A stretch of DNA of 64,000 bases from Burkholderia multivorans ATCC BAA-247 (GCF_000959525.1 NZ_CP009832.1:2728001-2792000), one strand, 5' to 3'; shown: positions 44,768 through 53,479, numbered from the stretch's first letter. Numbers and translations are program-made. The notes: generated from the letters alone by a model not told the origin.

Positions 44768-45777
44768 CGTGTCGGCCTCCTCAGCAACATCCACAGGAAC
44801 ACCGGCACGCCGATCAGCGCGGTCATCACGCCGACCGGCAATTGCGCGGGCGCGATCGCGCTGCGCGCGAGCAGGTCGGCCGCCATCACGCCGCTGCCGC
44901 CCGCGAGCATCGCGGCGGGCAACAGCATGCGCTGATCGTTGCCGAACGCGAGCCGCAGCGCGTGCGGCACGACGAGGCCGACGAAGCCGATCGTGCCGGC
45001 CGTCGTGACCGCGGCCGCGGCGGCGAGCGATGCGGCGAGATAGACGCGCACGCGCAGCCGCGCGACCGGCACGCCGAGCGCGAGCGCCGCCGCGTCGCCG
45101 CGCAGCAGCACGTTCAGCTGCGGCGCGGCCGGCAGCGCGACGGCGGCGGCGAGCAGCAGCGCACCCCACGCGAACCATGGCGCGCTCGCGCCGTTCAGAT
45201 CGCCGGTCAACCAGAACAGGATGCCGCGCAGCCGCGCATCGGGCGCGATCGACAGCAGCAGCGTGACGAGCGCGCCCCAGCCGGCGGCCATCACGACGCC
45301 GGTCAGCAGCAGCCGCGGCGATGCGTCGCGCGATTCGCCGCGCCACAGTTCGCGACGTGCGAGGCCAAGCACGAGCGCGATCGACACGAGCGCACCGGCG
45401 AACGCCGATGCATCGACGAGCCACCACGCACCGCCCGCAATCATCGCGGCGAGCGCGAAGCCGGCCGCGCCGCCCGACACGCCGAGCACGTACGGCTCCG
45501 CGAGCGGATTGCGCAGCAGGACCTGCAACAGCGCGCCGGCGAGCGCGAGCAACGCGCCGCACGCGAAGCCGGCCAACGCACGCGGAAGCCGCAGCGTGCG
45601 CACGATGTCGGCGAACAGCGCAGCATCGCCCGTCGCGTCGCTGCCGTGCGGCACGAGCGCCGCGAGCGCCTGCCACGGCGACATCGCCACGCTGCCGATC
45701 GACAGCGACGCGACGAGCAGTAGCGCGGCGGCGGCCGCGAGCGCGGCCCAGATCGCGGCGGCGCGACGCGCGTTCAT
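44764..45777 (-). CDS. btuC: Cobalamin ABC transporter permease (BtuC/FecCD family)
   Basis: This is a 337-residue permease with about ten hydrophobic helices. The family motifs LRLPRALAGFACGALLALAGALLQ, NPLAEPYVLGVSGGA and GTIGFVGLVVPHALRL are present; the last contacts BtuD. It imports cobalamin with BtuD and BtuF. The start is set at the ATG at 45777, which has no purine-rich ribosome binding site and lies six bases after a perfect 28-bp palindrome. An upstream open frame ends by ATGA overlap at this codon. A cobalamin riboswitch lies about 525 bp upstream, so the operon should be repressed by B12. Confidence 0.9.
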   Translation of the reverse strand: MNARRAAAIWAALAAAAALLLVASLSIGSVAMSPWQALAALVPHGSDATGDAALFADIVRTLRLPRALAGFACGALLALAGALLQVLLRNPLAEPYVLGVSGGAAGFALAAMIAGGAWWLVDASAFAGALVSIALVLGLARRELWRGESRDASPRLLLTGVVMAAGWGALVTLLLSIAPDARLRGILFWLTGDLNGASAPWFAWGALLLAAAVALPAAPQLNVLLRGDAAALALGVPVARLRVRVYLAASLAAAAAVTTAGTIGFVGLVVPHALRLAFGNDQRMLLPAAMLAGGSGVMAADLLARSAIAPAQLPVGVMTALIGVPVFLWMLLRRPTR

Positions 45778-46301
45778 ACGGCGCGCAGCGCACGGCATGC
45801 CGTGCGCTGCGTGTGCGCGCGAATGCGCGCGATGGCCGCAGCCGGCACGGGCGCGGCGGCGCGGGAGGTCACGATGATCGGCAAACGAATCGTCCTGGTC
45901 GGGCGGGTTGGCGAAGCGAGGTGCGCGGCGCTGCGGCCGCGCGCGATCTGCGCAATATAGAGGAAAGCGCCGGCATCGACGCTGCCGCGCGGACGTCGGC
46001 CGCAGGTCGAGCATGTGGCGGCGTGCGCGAGCCAAGGTCGATGCTGCGGCGCCGCTGCGCGCGAGCGGCTGCCGCCCGCAGAGCGACGCGCACCATGGCG
46101 CCCGCCGCGCACGCATGCACACGCACCGGCGCAAACACAGACGCGGGCACGAACGGCGCCGCAGCGAACGGCGAAGCCGCACGCGGCACGCGGCGCCAGG
46201 CGGACGATTGGGGTCGGCATCGAAGAAAGTCCCGTGAAGCACTGCGCGTCCCGCCTCCCCGCAGGCCGCGCGTCACGAAGCCCGCACGGGCTCCCCGCCT
46301 C
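45778..46301 (-). other. Long leader between cobalamin riboswitch and btuC
   Basis: This is a 524-bp stretch on the btuC strand. It contains one open frame from an ATG at 46220 to a TGA at 45774, 148 residues, which overlaps the btuC start as ATGA. The encoded peptide is Arg/Ala/Cys-rich (for example VCVCAGACACVRGG), lacks a recognisable domain, and uses T-ending codons (GTT, CGT, TGT) more than neighbouring genes. I do not call it a gene. The leader ends at the palindrome next to btuC. Confidence 0.5.
45784..45811. repeat. Perfect 28-bp palindrome just upstream of btuC
   Basis: CGCAGCGCACGGCA is followed directly by its exact reverse complement, centred on GCATGC. In RNA it would form a stem ending six bases from the btuC start codon and could cover the initiation region; as DNA it could bind a dimeric regulator. 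Confidence 0.85.
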
Positions 46302-46497
46302 GGCCGGTATCCGGGCTGGCGGCGCACCGGCTCGCCTTCCCGCGCGAACGAACGCGCAGTGGCCCGCGCTTGCGTGCATTGCACGCGAAACGCGCCCGAG
46401 CCGGCCTGCATCGAACGATGCGGCCGCTTACCGTTGCGGGGGCAGCGCAGGCGAGCGGCGTCCTGGCGAACGCGCGCATTCCTGCTTCCCGTTTAAC
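46302..46497 (-). ncRNA. Cobalamin (adenosylcobalamin/B12) riboswitch
   Basis: On the minus strand the conserved elements occur in the right order: CCCGCAACGGTAAGC, the GCCACTG box, GGGAAGGCG, and the terminal GCCAGCCCGGATACCGGCC (B12 box). This is diagnostic for the cobalamin riboswitch class. It lies downstream of a strong promoter and upstream of btuC-btuD-cobT-cobS-cobC, so B12 should reduce their expression. The distance of about 525 nt to btuC is unusually long. Confidence 0.95.
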
Positions 46498-46531
46498 CGC
46501 GCGTGTCACGCGCGAGCACCGAGGCGGCGCC

Positions 46532-46560
46532 AGTTTAGGAGCGGGCCGCGCGAGCGTCAA
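46532..46560 (-). promoter_or_regulatory. Promoter of the riboswitch-btuC operon
   Basis: On the minus strand TTGACG (46555-46560) and TAAACT (46532-46537) are separated by exactly 17 bp. Transcription would begin about 30 bp before the first conserved riboswitch element. Confidence 0.75.
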
Positions 46561-46672
46561 GAATCGCGCCTGGCAAGCGCGAATCCCGCGCACGATCCGC
46601 GGATTCGCGGCAAGAAGCAGGGGTGTTACGACTGGAAACGTTACAGATGTCGGAATGCGCGTTATTCCGCGC

Positions 46673-46678
46673 TAAAAT
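46673..46678 (+). promoter_or_regulatory. -10 box for the zapB-like gene and zapA
   Basis: TAAAAT lies 26 bp upstream of the ATG at 46704, and an AGAGGA ribosome binding site lies between them. The -35 is not clear. Confidence 0.5.
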
Positions 46679-46703
46679 GCTGGGTCTTTAGAGGACGCAG
46701 CAG

Positions 46704-47054
46704 ATGCTCAACGAACTCGAAACCCTATCTCAAAATATTGGCCGGCTGATTTCGCTGAACAAGCGCTATCACTCGGAACGGCTCGCGCTCGAGGAGCAGG
46801 TCGCGCAACTGCGCGCGGAAGCGGAAGCGGTGCGTGCGGAACTCGCGCAGCTGCGCGACGAACGCAATGCGCTCGAGGCCGAACGCGACACGCTGTCGGC
46901 GAAGATCGACGACGCGCAAGTCAAACTGAACGCGATCCTCGAAAAGCTGCCGCGCACGAAGAGCGCGGAGCAAGCCGACAATCAGCTCGACCTGCTGGAT
47001 GCGCAGGCGCGCACCGATAGCGACGACGCGGCCAGCCACGGAGAACATGCATGA
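46704..47054 (+). CDS. ZapB-like coiled-coil cell division protein (TIGR02449-type)
   Basis: This is a 116-residue protein that is almost wholly a coiled coil from residue 3 to about 88 (heptads of Leu, Glu, Arg), with a short acidic tail. It has no signal or membrane segment. It resembles the ZapB-like/TIGR02449 proteins encoded just before zapA in many proteobacteria, which are thought to work with ZapA at the FtsZ ring. The start ATG at 46704 follows AGAGGA. The stop overlaps zapA by four bases (ATGA), showing translational coupling. Confidence 0.85.
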   Translation: MLNELETLSQNIGRLISLNKRYHSERLALEEQVAQLRAEAEAVRAELAQLRDERNALEAERDTLSAKIDDAQVKLNAILEKLPRTKSAEQADNQLDLLDAQARTDSDDAASHGEHA

Positions 47055-47365
47055 GCACGAAGCAGATCGAAGTCTCCATTCTCGGTCAGAGTTATCGTCT
47101 CGCCTGCTCGGCCGAAACGGAAGCGGCGCTGCTCGAAGCGGTCGCGCGCGTCGACGCGGAAATGTCGAAGATCCGCGCCAACAGCTCGGTGCGCGGCACC
47201 GATCGCATCGCGGTCATGGCCGCGCTGTCGCTCGCATCGGAATTGCTGCGACTGCAAACGAGCGTGCGGCACGGTGAAGCATTTCCGGCCGAGGAAATCC
47301 GGCGTACAATGCGCCAGATGAACGAACAACTCGGTGCGGTGCTCGCACAGCACGAGACGCAGTAA
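47051..47365 (+). CDS. zapA: Cell division protein ZapA
   Basis: This is a 104-residue protein that binds and bundles FtsZ protofilaments at midcell. The N-terminal beta-hairpin MSTKQIEVSILGQSYRLAC and the following helix (LLEAVARVDAEMSKIRA) are typical, with a C-terminal coiled coil for tetramerisation. It overlaps the ZapB-like gene by four bases. The probable 6S RNA follows, the same order as in E. coli (zapA-ssrS). Confidence 0.95.
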   Translation: MSTKQIEVSILGQSYRLACSAETEAALLEAVARVDAEMSKIRANSSVRGTDRIAVMAALSLASELLRLQTSVRHGEAFPAEEIRRTMRQMNEQLGAVLAQHETQ

Positions 47366-47448
47366 ATCTTCGAATCGATGCGTCGATTCCCCTTGATCTC
47401 CACGATCAACGGTGGTCAAATTGGCGCAACGATTCACAGTTCAGTCAG

Positions 47449-47627
47449 CTTCCCTGCCTGGTTCGCCAAGGTCATATATTCCTTGAACCAATGCCATGTG
47501 CACGGTTGCGGAAATTTGTAGCACGGGCGCGCGCGTCACTCTGTCTGATGTACCCGAAGTGCTGCTAACTGCGACCAATTCTGAACCTCAGGTTCAGGAT
47601 GCCGGCCTAGCGGCTAAGGCGGGGGCC
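47449..47627 (+). ncRNA. ssrS: Probable 6S RNA
   Basis: The gap after zapA is not coding and has 6S-like sections in order. A 5' TCCCTGCCTGG arm can pair imperfectly with the 3' AAGGCGGGGG arm. An internal part TCATATATTCCTTGAACCAATG resembles the E. coli 6S 5' half. A TGAACCTCAGGTTCA hairpin near the 3' end matches the E. coli TTGAACCAAGGGTTCAA hairpin. 6S RNA binds sigma70-RNA polymerase in stationary phase. The location between zapA and the next gene matches E. coli. Ends are approximate. Confidence 0.78.
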
Positions 47628-47633
47628 TATCCA

Positions 47634-47669
47634 ACGGCATCGGGCGAGTCCCGATGCCGTTTCCTTTTT
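47634..47669 (+). terminator. Intrinsic terminator after the 6S RNA
   Basis: The arms ACGGCATCGGG (47634-47644) and CCCGATGCCGT (47650-47660) are perfect, followed by TTCCTTTTT. Confidence 0.88.
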
Positions 47670-47776
47670 CAGGGTCCGTCTGCGTATCGCCTGCGCACGC
47701 ACGCTGTCGCTGCCACGCGTGCACGCGCCGATCGCGATCGCCCTCACACTGCCTCTTTTTGCGTCGATTACGATCC

Positions 47777-48238
47777 ATGCAATTCTGGCTGATGAAGTCC
47801 GAACCGGACGAAGCGAGCATCGACGATCTCGCGCACGCCCCGCAACGCACGCTGCCGTGGACCGGCGTGCGCAACTATCAGGCGCGCAATTTCATGCGCG
47901 ACACGATGAAGATCGGCGACGGCGTGCTGTTCTATCACTCGAGCTGCCCCGAACCGGGCATCGCGGGCCTCGCCGAAGTCGCGTCGACGCCCTACCCCGA
48001 TCCCACGCAATTCGATCCGAAGAGCCCGTACTACGATCCGAAATCGTCGCCGGAATCGCCGCGCTGGCTGCTCGTCGACGTACGCTTCGTGAAGAAGACG
48101 CCGCTCGTGCCGCTCGCCGCGCTGCGCGAGCACGACGAGCTGGCCGACATGCGCGTGCTCGCGCGCGGCAATCGGCTGTCGATCACGCCCGTCACGCGCG
48201 CCGAATGGAAATTCATCACCGAAAAGCTGATGAAGTGA
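47777..48238 (+). CDS. EVE domain-containing protein
   Basis: This 153-residue protein is one EVE domain, a PUA-like fold proposed to recognise modified bases in RNA or DNA. It starts QFWLMKSEPDEASIDDL and contains TGVRNYQARNFMRD and VLFYHSSCPEPGIAGLAEV, the binding-pocket segments. It is a housekeeping-type, stand-alone member rather than a restriction-system fusion. The start ATG at 47777 is clear because upstream frames lack similarity. A terminator-like hairpin follows. Confidence 0.92.
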   Translation: MQFWLMKSEPDEASIDDLAHAPQRTLPWTGVRNYQARNFMRDTMKIGDGVLFYHSSCPEPGIAGLAEVASTPYPDPTQFDPKSPYYDPKSSPESPRWLLVDVRFVKKTPLVPLAALREHDELADMRVLARGNRLSITPVTRAEWKFITEKLMK

Positions 48239-48313
48239 CGATGTCGAACGTCAAATCCCGTCAGCTCGCGCCGCCCCGGCGGAACTCGCGACGCGCTCGC
48301 GCAGCCTAAGCAT

Positions 48314-48348
48314 CCGCTGCCGGACCGATCGGGTGCGGCAGCGTTTTC
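48314..48348 (+). terminator. Hairpin terminator after the EVE gene
   Basis: The arms CGCTGCCG (48315-48322) and CGGCAGCG (48336-48343) are followed by TTTT. Confidence 0.6.
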
Positions 48349-48417
48349 GTTGCGCGGCCAGCCCGCGTCGTGCACGCGCGAACCGCGTGCGCGCCCTCGC
48401 ACAAGGAGAGTCCAACA

Positions 48418-49158
48418 ATGACCAAGAAATCCGCCGTCGCGCTGTCGCTCGCGCTCGCCGCCGCCGTTCCCGTCGCGTTGACGCTTGCGTCGCCTGCCGC
48501 GCACGCGCAGGCCATGAACCCCCATTTCCCGGAACCGGCCGGCGTGCTGTCGCTGTCGTCGCAGGCGAGCGCCGACGTGCCGCAGGACATCATTCACATC
48601 ACGCTGTTCTACGAGCAACAGGCGAAGGATCCGGGCAGCCTGACGTCCGCGCTGAATCAGCGCGCCGACGCCGCGCTCGCGCAGGCGAAGGGCGTGTCGG
48701 GCGTATCCGCGCACACCGGCGCGTTCTCCGTCTATCCGAGCACCGATCGCGACGGCAAGATCTCCGCATGGCGCGGCCGCACGGAAGTCGTGCTCGAATC
48801 GCGCGATTTCGCCGCGGCGTCGAAGCTCGCGGGCCAGCTGTCGAATCTCATGCAGATCGCGAACGTCGAGTTCTCGCTGTCGCCCGAAGCGCAGCGCGCG
48901 GCCGAGCAGAAGCTCACGACCGAAGCGATCAAGTCGTTCCGTGCACGCGCGGACGAAGCGGCGAAAGCGTTCGGCTACAGCAGCTATACGATCCGCGACG
49001 TCAACGTCGGCAGCGGCCGCAACGTGCAGCCGTATCCGCGGATGATGGCGATGGCCGCCGCACCGATGGACAGCGCGAAGATGAGCGCACCGATTGCGGT
49101 CGAAGGCGGCAAGGCGACCGTGTCGGTGACGGTCAACGGTTCCGTGCAGATGAAGTAA
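48418..49158 (+). CDS. SIMPL domain-containing (DUF541) periplasmic protein
   Basis: This 246-residue exported protein has a signal peptide ending at AAHAQA (about residue 31). Its mature part is a SIMPL/DUF541 domain (LSSQASADVPQDIIHITLFYE; then RGRTEVVLESRDFAAASKLAGQL; C-terminal KATVSVTVNGSVQMK). The family includes E. coli YggE and a Brucella outer-membrane protein, with links to oxidative stress but no settled activity. The start ATG at 48418 follows AAGGAGAG. It is monocistronic and ends at a shared terminator with lgt. Confidence 0.9.
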   Translation: MTKKSAVALSLALAAAVPVALTLASPAAHAQAMNPHFPEPAGVLSLSSQASADVPQDIIHITLFYEQQAKDPGSLTSALNQRADAALAQAKGVSGVSAHTGAFSVYPSTDRDGKISAWRGRTEVVLESRDFAAASKLAGQLSNLMQIANVEFSLSPEAQRAAEQKLTTEAIKSFRARADEAAKAFGYSSYTIRDVNVGSGRNVQPYPRMMAMAAAPMDSAKMSAPIAVEGGKATVSVTVNGSVQMK

Positions 49159-49194
49159 CCGTAGCGCGCGGGTCGCGCCGCGCCAGCAGCATGT

Positions 49195-49226
49195 AAAAAC
49201 GCCGGCCCGCAGGCCGGCGTTTTTTG
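49195..49226. terminator. Bidirectional terminator between the SIMPL gene and lgt
   Basis: The arms ACGCCGGCC (49199-49207) and GGCCGGCGT (49212-49220) have AAAAA before and TTTTTT after. Confidence 0.9.
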
Positions 49227-49279
49227 TTGCGCGATGCCGATACGCGCGCTTGCGCGCATCGGCCCCGCATCGGCTCGCA

Positions 49280-50173
49280 TTACGCGGCGGCCGCAGCCGT
49301 GCGGCGGCGCCGATACGCCCACACCATCAGCGCGATGCCCGCGACGATCATCGGCAGCGACAGCCACTGCCCCATCGACAGCCCGAGTGCAAGCAGACCG
49401 AGGAAATCGTCGGGCTCGCGCGCGAATTCGACGGTGAAGCGCGCGAGGCCGTAGCCGATCAGGAACAGCGCGGAGACGGCGCCCATCGGCCGCGGTTTGC
49501 GCGCGAAGAAGAACAGCACGAAGAACAGCGCGATCCCTTCGAGCGCGATCTCGTAGAGCTGCGACGGATGACGCGGCAGCATCTGGTATTGCATGAACAC
49601 GTCGGCGAGATGCCACTTCTCGACGAGCTCCGGGTGCTTCGGCAGCCACGCCGCATCGTCGCGCATCGCGCCGGGAAACAGCATCGCCCACGGCGCGCCC
49701 GGATCGGTCACGCGACCCCACAGCTCGCCGTTGATGAAGTTGCCGAGTCGCCCCGCGGCGAGCCCCGTCGGCACCATCGGCGCGACGAAGTCGGTCACCT
49801 GCAGCCAGTGGCGCTTGCGCTGCCACGCGAACAGCACCATCGCGAGCGTCACGCCGAGAAAGCCGCCGTGAAACGACATCCCGCCTTCCCACACCTTGAA
49901 CACGTCGAGCGGATGCGACAGGTAGAAGCCGGCCTTGTAGAACAGCACGTAGCCGAGCCGGCCGCCGAGCACGGTGCCGAGCACGCCGTAGAACAGCATG
50001 TCGTCGATGTCCTTCGCGGTCCAGCCCTGCGCAGCGACGTGCGGCAGCTTCAGCCGGATCCGGCCGACGACGATCGCCGCGATGAAGCCGACGAGGTACA
50101 TGAGGCCGTACCAGCGCACGGCCAGCGGCCCGAGGTGGATCGCAACGGGGTCGAAATTCGGGTGAATGATCAT
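49280..50173 (-). CDS. lgt: Phosphatidylglycerol--prolipoprotein diacylglyceryl transferase
   Basis: This 297-residue inner-membrane enzyme adds diacylglycerol to the lipobox cysteine of prolipoproteins, the first step of lipoprotein maturation. It has seven hydrophobic helices and the Lgt signature [14 protein letters not shown], with HGGFLG earlier and [13 protein letters not shown] with the catalytic region later. Substrates encoded in this window include the OmpA-like and SodC-like lipoproteins. It lies downstream of the LysR gene on the same strand, with 88 bp between. Confidence 0.96.
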   Translation of the reverse strand: MIIHPNFDPVAIHLGPLAVRWYGLMYLVGFIAAIVVGRIRLKLPHVAAQGWTAKDIDDMLFYGVLGTVLGGRLGYVLFYKAGFYLSHPLDVFKVWEGGMSFHGGFLGVTLAMVLFAWQRKRHWLQVTDFVAPMVPTGLAAGRLGNFINGELWGRVTDPGAPWAMLFPGAMRDDAAWLPKHPELVEKWHLADVFMQYQMLPRHPSQLYEIALEGIALFFVLFFFARKPRPMGAVSALFLIGYGLARFTVEFAREPDDFLGLLALGLSMGQWLSLPMIVAGIALMVWAYRRRRTAAAAA

Positions 50174-50261
50174 GGATTAGCGATGAAGTTTTCGAATGCG
50201 CACGGCGCCGGCTGACGCGCGGCACCGCGCATTGGACGGCACACGCGCGCCATCGTTCACG

Positions 50262-51176
50262 TCAGGCGGCGGGCGCCTGCGCACGCACGACCTCGATGAA
50301 CGCGGCCAGCACGGGGCTTACGTCGCCGGTGCGCCAGACGAGGCCCGTCTCGACGACGGGCGCGTCGCCGGCGAGCGGCCGGTAGACCACGCCGGTGCGC
50401 CGCAGATTACGCAGCGATTGCGGCACCAGTGCGACGCCCATGCCGGCCGACACGAGGCTGACGATCGTCTGCATCTGGATCGCCTCCTGGCCGATGCGCG
50501 GTATCGCGCCGGCCGCGCCGTAGCAGCCCGTAATGATGTCATAAAAGCCGGGCGCCAAACGGCGCGGAAAGATCACGAGCGGCAGCGCGGCGATCTCGGC
50601 GAGGTGTACGGGCGTGTCTTCCGGCGCGTCGGACGCGCCCGCCGGCATCGCGACGACGAGCGGCTCGCGCACGACCGGCAGATACGACAGCCCGGCCGCA
50701 TGACGCGGCGGCACGGGCGGAATCACGAGCCCCGCGTCGATCCGGCCCGCGACGAGCTCGTCGATCTGCACGTCGCTCGTCGCTTCCGCGAGCTGCAGGC
50801 GTACCTGCGGATAGCGCGCGCCGAATGCGCGCAGCAGCGACGGCAGCAGCCCGTAGTCGGCCGTCGAGACGAACGCGAGCGCGAGCGAACCGGCCTCGCC
50901 GCGCGCGAGGCGCCGCGCGAGCGGCGGCAGCGCATCGGCCGCCGCGAGGAGGCGCCGCACGTCGGGCAGCAGCGCCGCACCGACCGCCGTCAGCGCAACC
51001 GAGCGTTTCGTGCGGGCGAACAGCGCGACGCCGAGCGCGTCCTCGAGCGCGCGGATCGCCTGCGAGAGCGGCGGCTGCGTGATCGACAGCCGCTCGGCGG
51101 CGCGGCCGAAATGCCGCTCGTCGGCGACGGTCACGAAATAGCGCCACTGGCGCAGGTCGGGCGTCGGTTCGGCCAT
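50262..51176 (-). CDS. LysR-family transcriptional regulator
   Basis: This 304-residue regulator has the LysR winged helix-turn-helix at residues about 9-68 (WRYFVTVADERHFGRAAERLSITQPPLSQ) and a periplasmic-binding-protein-like effector domain (about 95-295). It is transcribed divergently from ilvD across a short AT-rich gap (51177-51320), which is the classic arrangement for a LysR protein acting on its neighbour, here perhaps ilvD and itself. The effector is unknown. It is not an IlvY by position alone, because no ilvC is adjacent. Confidence 0.92.
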   Translation of the reverse strand: MAEPTPDLRQWRYFVTVADERHFGRAAERLSITQPPLSQAIRALEDALGVALFARTKRSVALTAVGAALLPDVRRLLAAADALPPLARRLARGEAGSLALAFVSTADYGLLPSLLRAFGARYPQVRLQLAEATSDVQIDELVAGRIDAGLVIPPVPPRHAAGLSYLPVVREPLVVAMPAGASDAPEDTPVHLAEIAALPLVIFPRRLAPGFYDIITGCYGAAGAIPRIGQEAIQMQTIVSLVSAGMGVALVPQSLRNLRRTGVVYRPLAGDAPVVETGLVWRTGDVSPVLAAFIEVVRAQAPAA

Positions 51177-51320
51177 CGCTCACTCATTCGCAAAAACACT
51201 TAATAAGCGACAAATAATATATTGGACACGCGAATACGGAAACGCCATCCTTGTTCGAGCCGCACCGCACGGCGCGCCCGCGCGATTGGTCCGGCCCCAC
51301 AACAATCGATGGAGCTCCCC
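51177..51320. promoter_or_regulatory. AT-rich divergent control region lysR/ilvD
   Basis: A strikingly AT-rich stretch (51190-51225) in an otherwise GC-rich gap holds overlapping TTAATAA and AATAATATATT elements. This is suitable for a divergent promoter and LysR-type binding. No single T-N11-A palindrome stands out clearly enough to name. Confidence 0.45.
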
Positions 51321-52994
51321 ATGTCGTACAACCGTCGCTCGAAGCACATCACGCAAGGCGTCGCCCGCTCGCCGAACCGTTCGATGTATTACGCCCTCGG
51401 CTATCAAAAGGAAGATTTCGACAAGCCGATGATCGGCATCGCCAACGGGCATTCGACGATCACGCCGTGCAACGCAGGGCTGCAGCGCCTGTCCGACGCG
51501 GCCGTCGAGGCGATCAAGGCGGCCGGCGCGAATCCGCAGATCTTCGGCACGCCCACGATCTCGGACGGCATGTCGATGGGCACCGAAGGGATGAAGTACT
51601 CGCTCGTGTCGCGCGAGGTGATCGCCGACTGCATCGAGACCTGCGTGCAGGGCCAATGGATGGACGGCGTCGTGGTGGTCGGCGGCTGCGACAAGAACAT
51701 GCCGGGCGGGATGATCGCGCTCGCGCGGCTGAACGTGCCGGGCATCTATGTGTACGGCGGGACGATCCGCCCGGGCCACTGGAAAGGCAAGGATCTGACG
51801 ATCGTCTCGGCGTTCGAGGCGGTCGGCGAATTCACGGCCGGGCGCATGTCGGACGAGGATTTCGAAGGCATCGAGCGCAACGCGTGCCCGACGTCGGGCT
51901 CGTGCGGCGGCATGTACACCGCGAACACGATGAGCTCGTCGTTCGAGGCGCTCGGCATGTCGCTGATGTATTCGTCGACGATGGCGAACCCCGATCAGGA
52001 AAAGGTCGATTCGGCCGCCGAATCGGCGCGTGTGCTCGTCGAAGCGGTGAAGCGCGACCTGAAGCCGCGCGACATCATCACGAAGCAGTCGATCGAGAAC
52101 GCGGTGTCGCTGATCATGGCGACCGGCGGCTCGACCAATGCGGTGCTGCACTATCTCGCGATCGCGCATGCGGCCGAGGTCGACTGGACGATCGACGACT
52201 TCGAGCGGATCCGCAAGCGTGTGCCGGTGATCTGCGACCTGAAGCCGTCGGGCCGGTACGTCGCGACCGACCTGCACCGTGCGGGCGGCATTCCGCAGGT
52301 GCTGAAGATCCTGCTCGATGCGGGCCTGCTCCACGGCGACTGCGTCACGATCACGGGCCGCACGCTCGCCGAAGAGCTGAAGGACGTGCCGTCCGTGCCG
52401 CGCACCGACCAGCAGGTGATCTTCCCGATCGAGCGCGCGCTATACAAGGAAGGCCATCTCGCGATCCTGAAGGGCAATCTCGCCGAGGACGGCGCGGTCG
52501 CGAAGATCACCGGGCTGAAGAACCCGGTGATCACGGGCCCGGCGCGCGTGTTCGACGACGAGCAAAGCGCGATGGACGCGATCCTAGGCGACAAGATCCG
52601 CGCCGGCGACGTGCTCGTGCTGCGCTATCTCGGCCCGCAAGGCGGCCCCGGCATGCCCGAAATGCTCGCGCCGACGTCGGCGATCATCGGCAAGGGGCTC
52701 GGCGAATCGGTCGGCTTCATCACCGATGGCCGCTTCTCCGGCGGTACGTGGGGGATGGTCGTCGGCCACGTCGCGCCCGAGGCCTTCGTCGGCGGCACGA
52801 TCGCGCTCGTGCAGGAAGGCGACTCGATCACGATCGACGCGCATAAGCTGCTGCTGCAGCTGAACGTCGACGATGCGGAGCTCGCGCGCCGCCGCGCCGC
52901 ATGGAAGCAGCCGGCGCCGCGCTATACGAGCGGCGTGCTCGCCAAGTATGCCGCGCTCGCACGGCCGGCGAATCGGGGCGCGGTCACGGGGTGA
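51321..52994 (+). CDS. ilvD: Dihydroxy-acid dehydratase
   Basis: This is a 557-residue Fe-S enzyme that dehydrates 2,3-dihydroxy acids to 2-oxo acids in isoleucine, valine and pantothenate precursor synthesis. The cluster cysteines are in [10 protein letters not shown] and [17 protein letters not shown]. The C-terminal [19 protein letters not shown] block is typical of the IlvD/Edd family. The start [14 protein letters not shown] at 51321 is six bases after GGAG; the longer frame begins with a TTG and lacks similarity. It is divergent from a LysR gene. Confidence 0.96.
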   Translation: MSYNRRSKHITQGVARSPNRSMYYALGYQKEDFDKPMIGIANGHSTITPCNAGLQRLSDAAVEAIKAAGANPQIFGTPTISDGMSMGTEGMKYSLVSREVIADCIETCVQGQWMDGVVVVGGCDKNMPGGMIALARLNVPGIYVYGGTIRPGHWKGKDLTIVSAFEAVGEFTAGRMSDEDFEGIERNACPTSGSCGGMYTANTMSSSFEALGMSLMYSSTMANPDQEKVDSAAESARVLVEAVKRDLKPRDIITKQSIENAVSLIMATGGSTNAVLHYLAIAHAAEVDWTIDDFERIRKRVPVICDLKPSGRYVATDLHRAGGIPQVLKILLDAGLLHGDCVTITGRTLAEELKDVPSVPRTDQQVIFPIERALYKEGHLAILKGNLAEDGAVAKITGLKNPVITGPARVFDDEQSAMDAILGDKIRAGDVLVLRYLGPQGGPGMPEMLAPTSAIIGKGLGESVGFITDGRFSGGTWGMVVGHVAPEAFVGGTIALVQEGDSITIDAHKLLLQLNVDDAELARRRAAWKQPAPRYTSGVLAKYAALARPANRGAVTG

Positions 52995-53000
52995 CGTGCG

Positions 53001-53022
53001 GCCCGTCATGCGGGCTGTTTTC
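53001..53022 (+). terminator. Weak hairpin after ilvD
   Basis: GCCCG (53001-53005) and CGGGC (53011-53015) with a short loop are followed by TGTTTT. The stem is only five base pairs, so this is tentative. Confidence 0.4.
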
Positions 53023-53104
53023 GGCGGTGCGGCGGCTCGGCGGTGCGGCAGTCCGTCCGCCGCGCCCCATCGGCAGCGCGCCGAACCGGCGTCTTCTTTG
53101 CTCT

Positions 53105-53110
53105 TATAAT
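53105..53110 (+). promoter_or_regulatory. -10 box for the cytochrome c gene
   Basis: TATAAT is a perfect -10 hexamer 43 bp before the start codon. The -35 position shows no good hexamer. Confidence 0.55.
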
Positions 53111-53152
53111 GCGCGGACCGTGAAGCCGGCCGTGCCGCCGGCGGAGAACCGC

Positions 53153-53479
53153 ATGAAACAAACGATATTGCGCGCGCTGCTCGCGACGCTGCTGGCCGGC
53201 GGCGCGGCGGCCGCGTCGGCGCAGCAGGCCGACGGACTGACGCTCGCGCAACGCAAGAACTGCATGGCCTGCCATGCGGTCGGCAAGCCGCTGATGGGCC
53301 CGTCGTTCCACGACATCGCGCGCCGCTATGCGCCGCGCGGCGATGCGGCCGACTATCTCGCGCAGTCGATCGTAAAGGGCAGCGTCGGCGTGTGGGGAAA
53401 CGTGCCGATGCCGGCCAATACGCAGCTGACGACCGCCGAAGCGCATACGCTCGCGCAATGGGTGATGTCGCTGCACTGA
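53153..53479 (+). CDS. Class I c-type cytochrome (c551/c552-like)
   Basis: This is a 108-residue periplasmic monoheme cytochrome. A signal peptide (ending ASAQQ, about residue 25) precedes the heme motif CMACH at residues 37-41. The axial methionine is expected at M86 (VPMPANTQL). The short size and pattern fit cytochrome c551/c552 electron carriers. The start at 53153 gives a compact signal; the upstream in-frame extension is not a signal sequence. It converges on the DUF2486 gene. Confidence 0.9.
   Translation: MKQTILRALLATLLAGGAAAASAQQADGLTLAQRKNCMACHAVGKPLMGPSFHDIARRYAPRGDAADYLAQSIVKGSVGVWGNVPMPANTQLTTAEAHTLAQWVMSLH

Noticed and set aside
45774-46220. 148-codon protein between the riboswitch and btuC
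   Set aside because: No domain, Arg/Cys-rich low complexity, atypical codon use and no ribosome binding site; kept only as a finding because of the ATGA overlap.
48241-48309. 22-codon basic peptide after the EVE gene
   Set aside because: Very short, no ribosome binding site, and it runs up to the terminator; not supportable.
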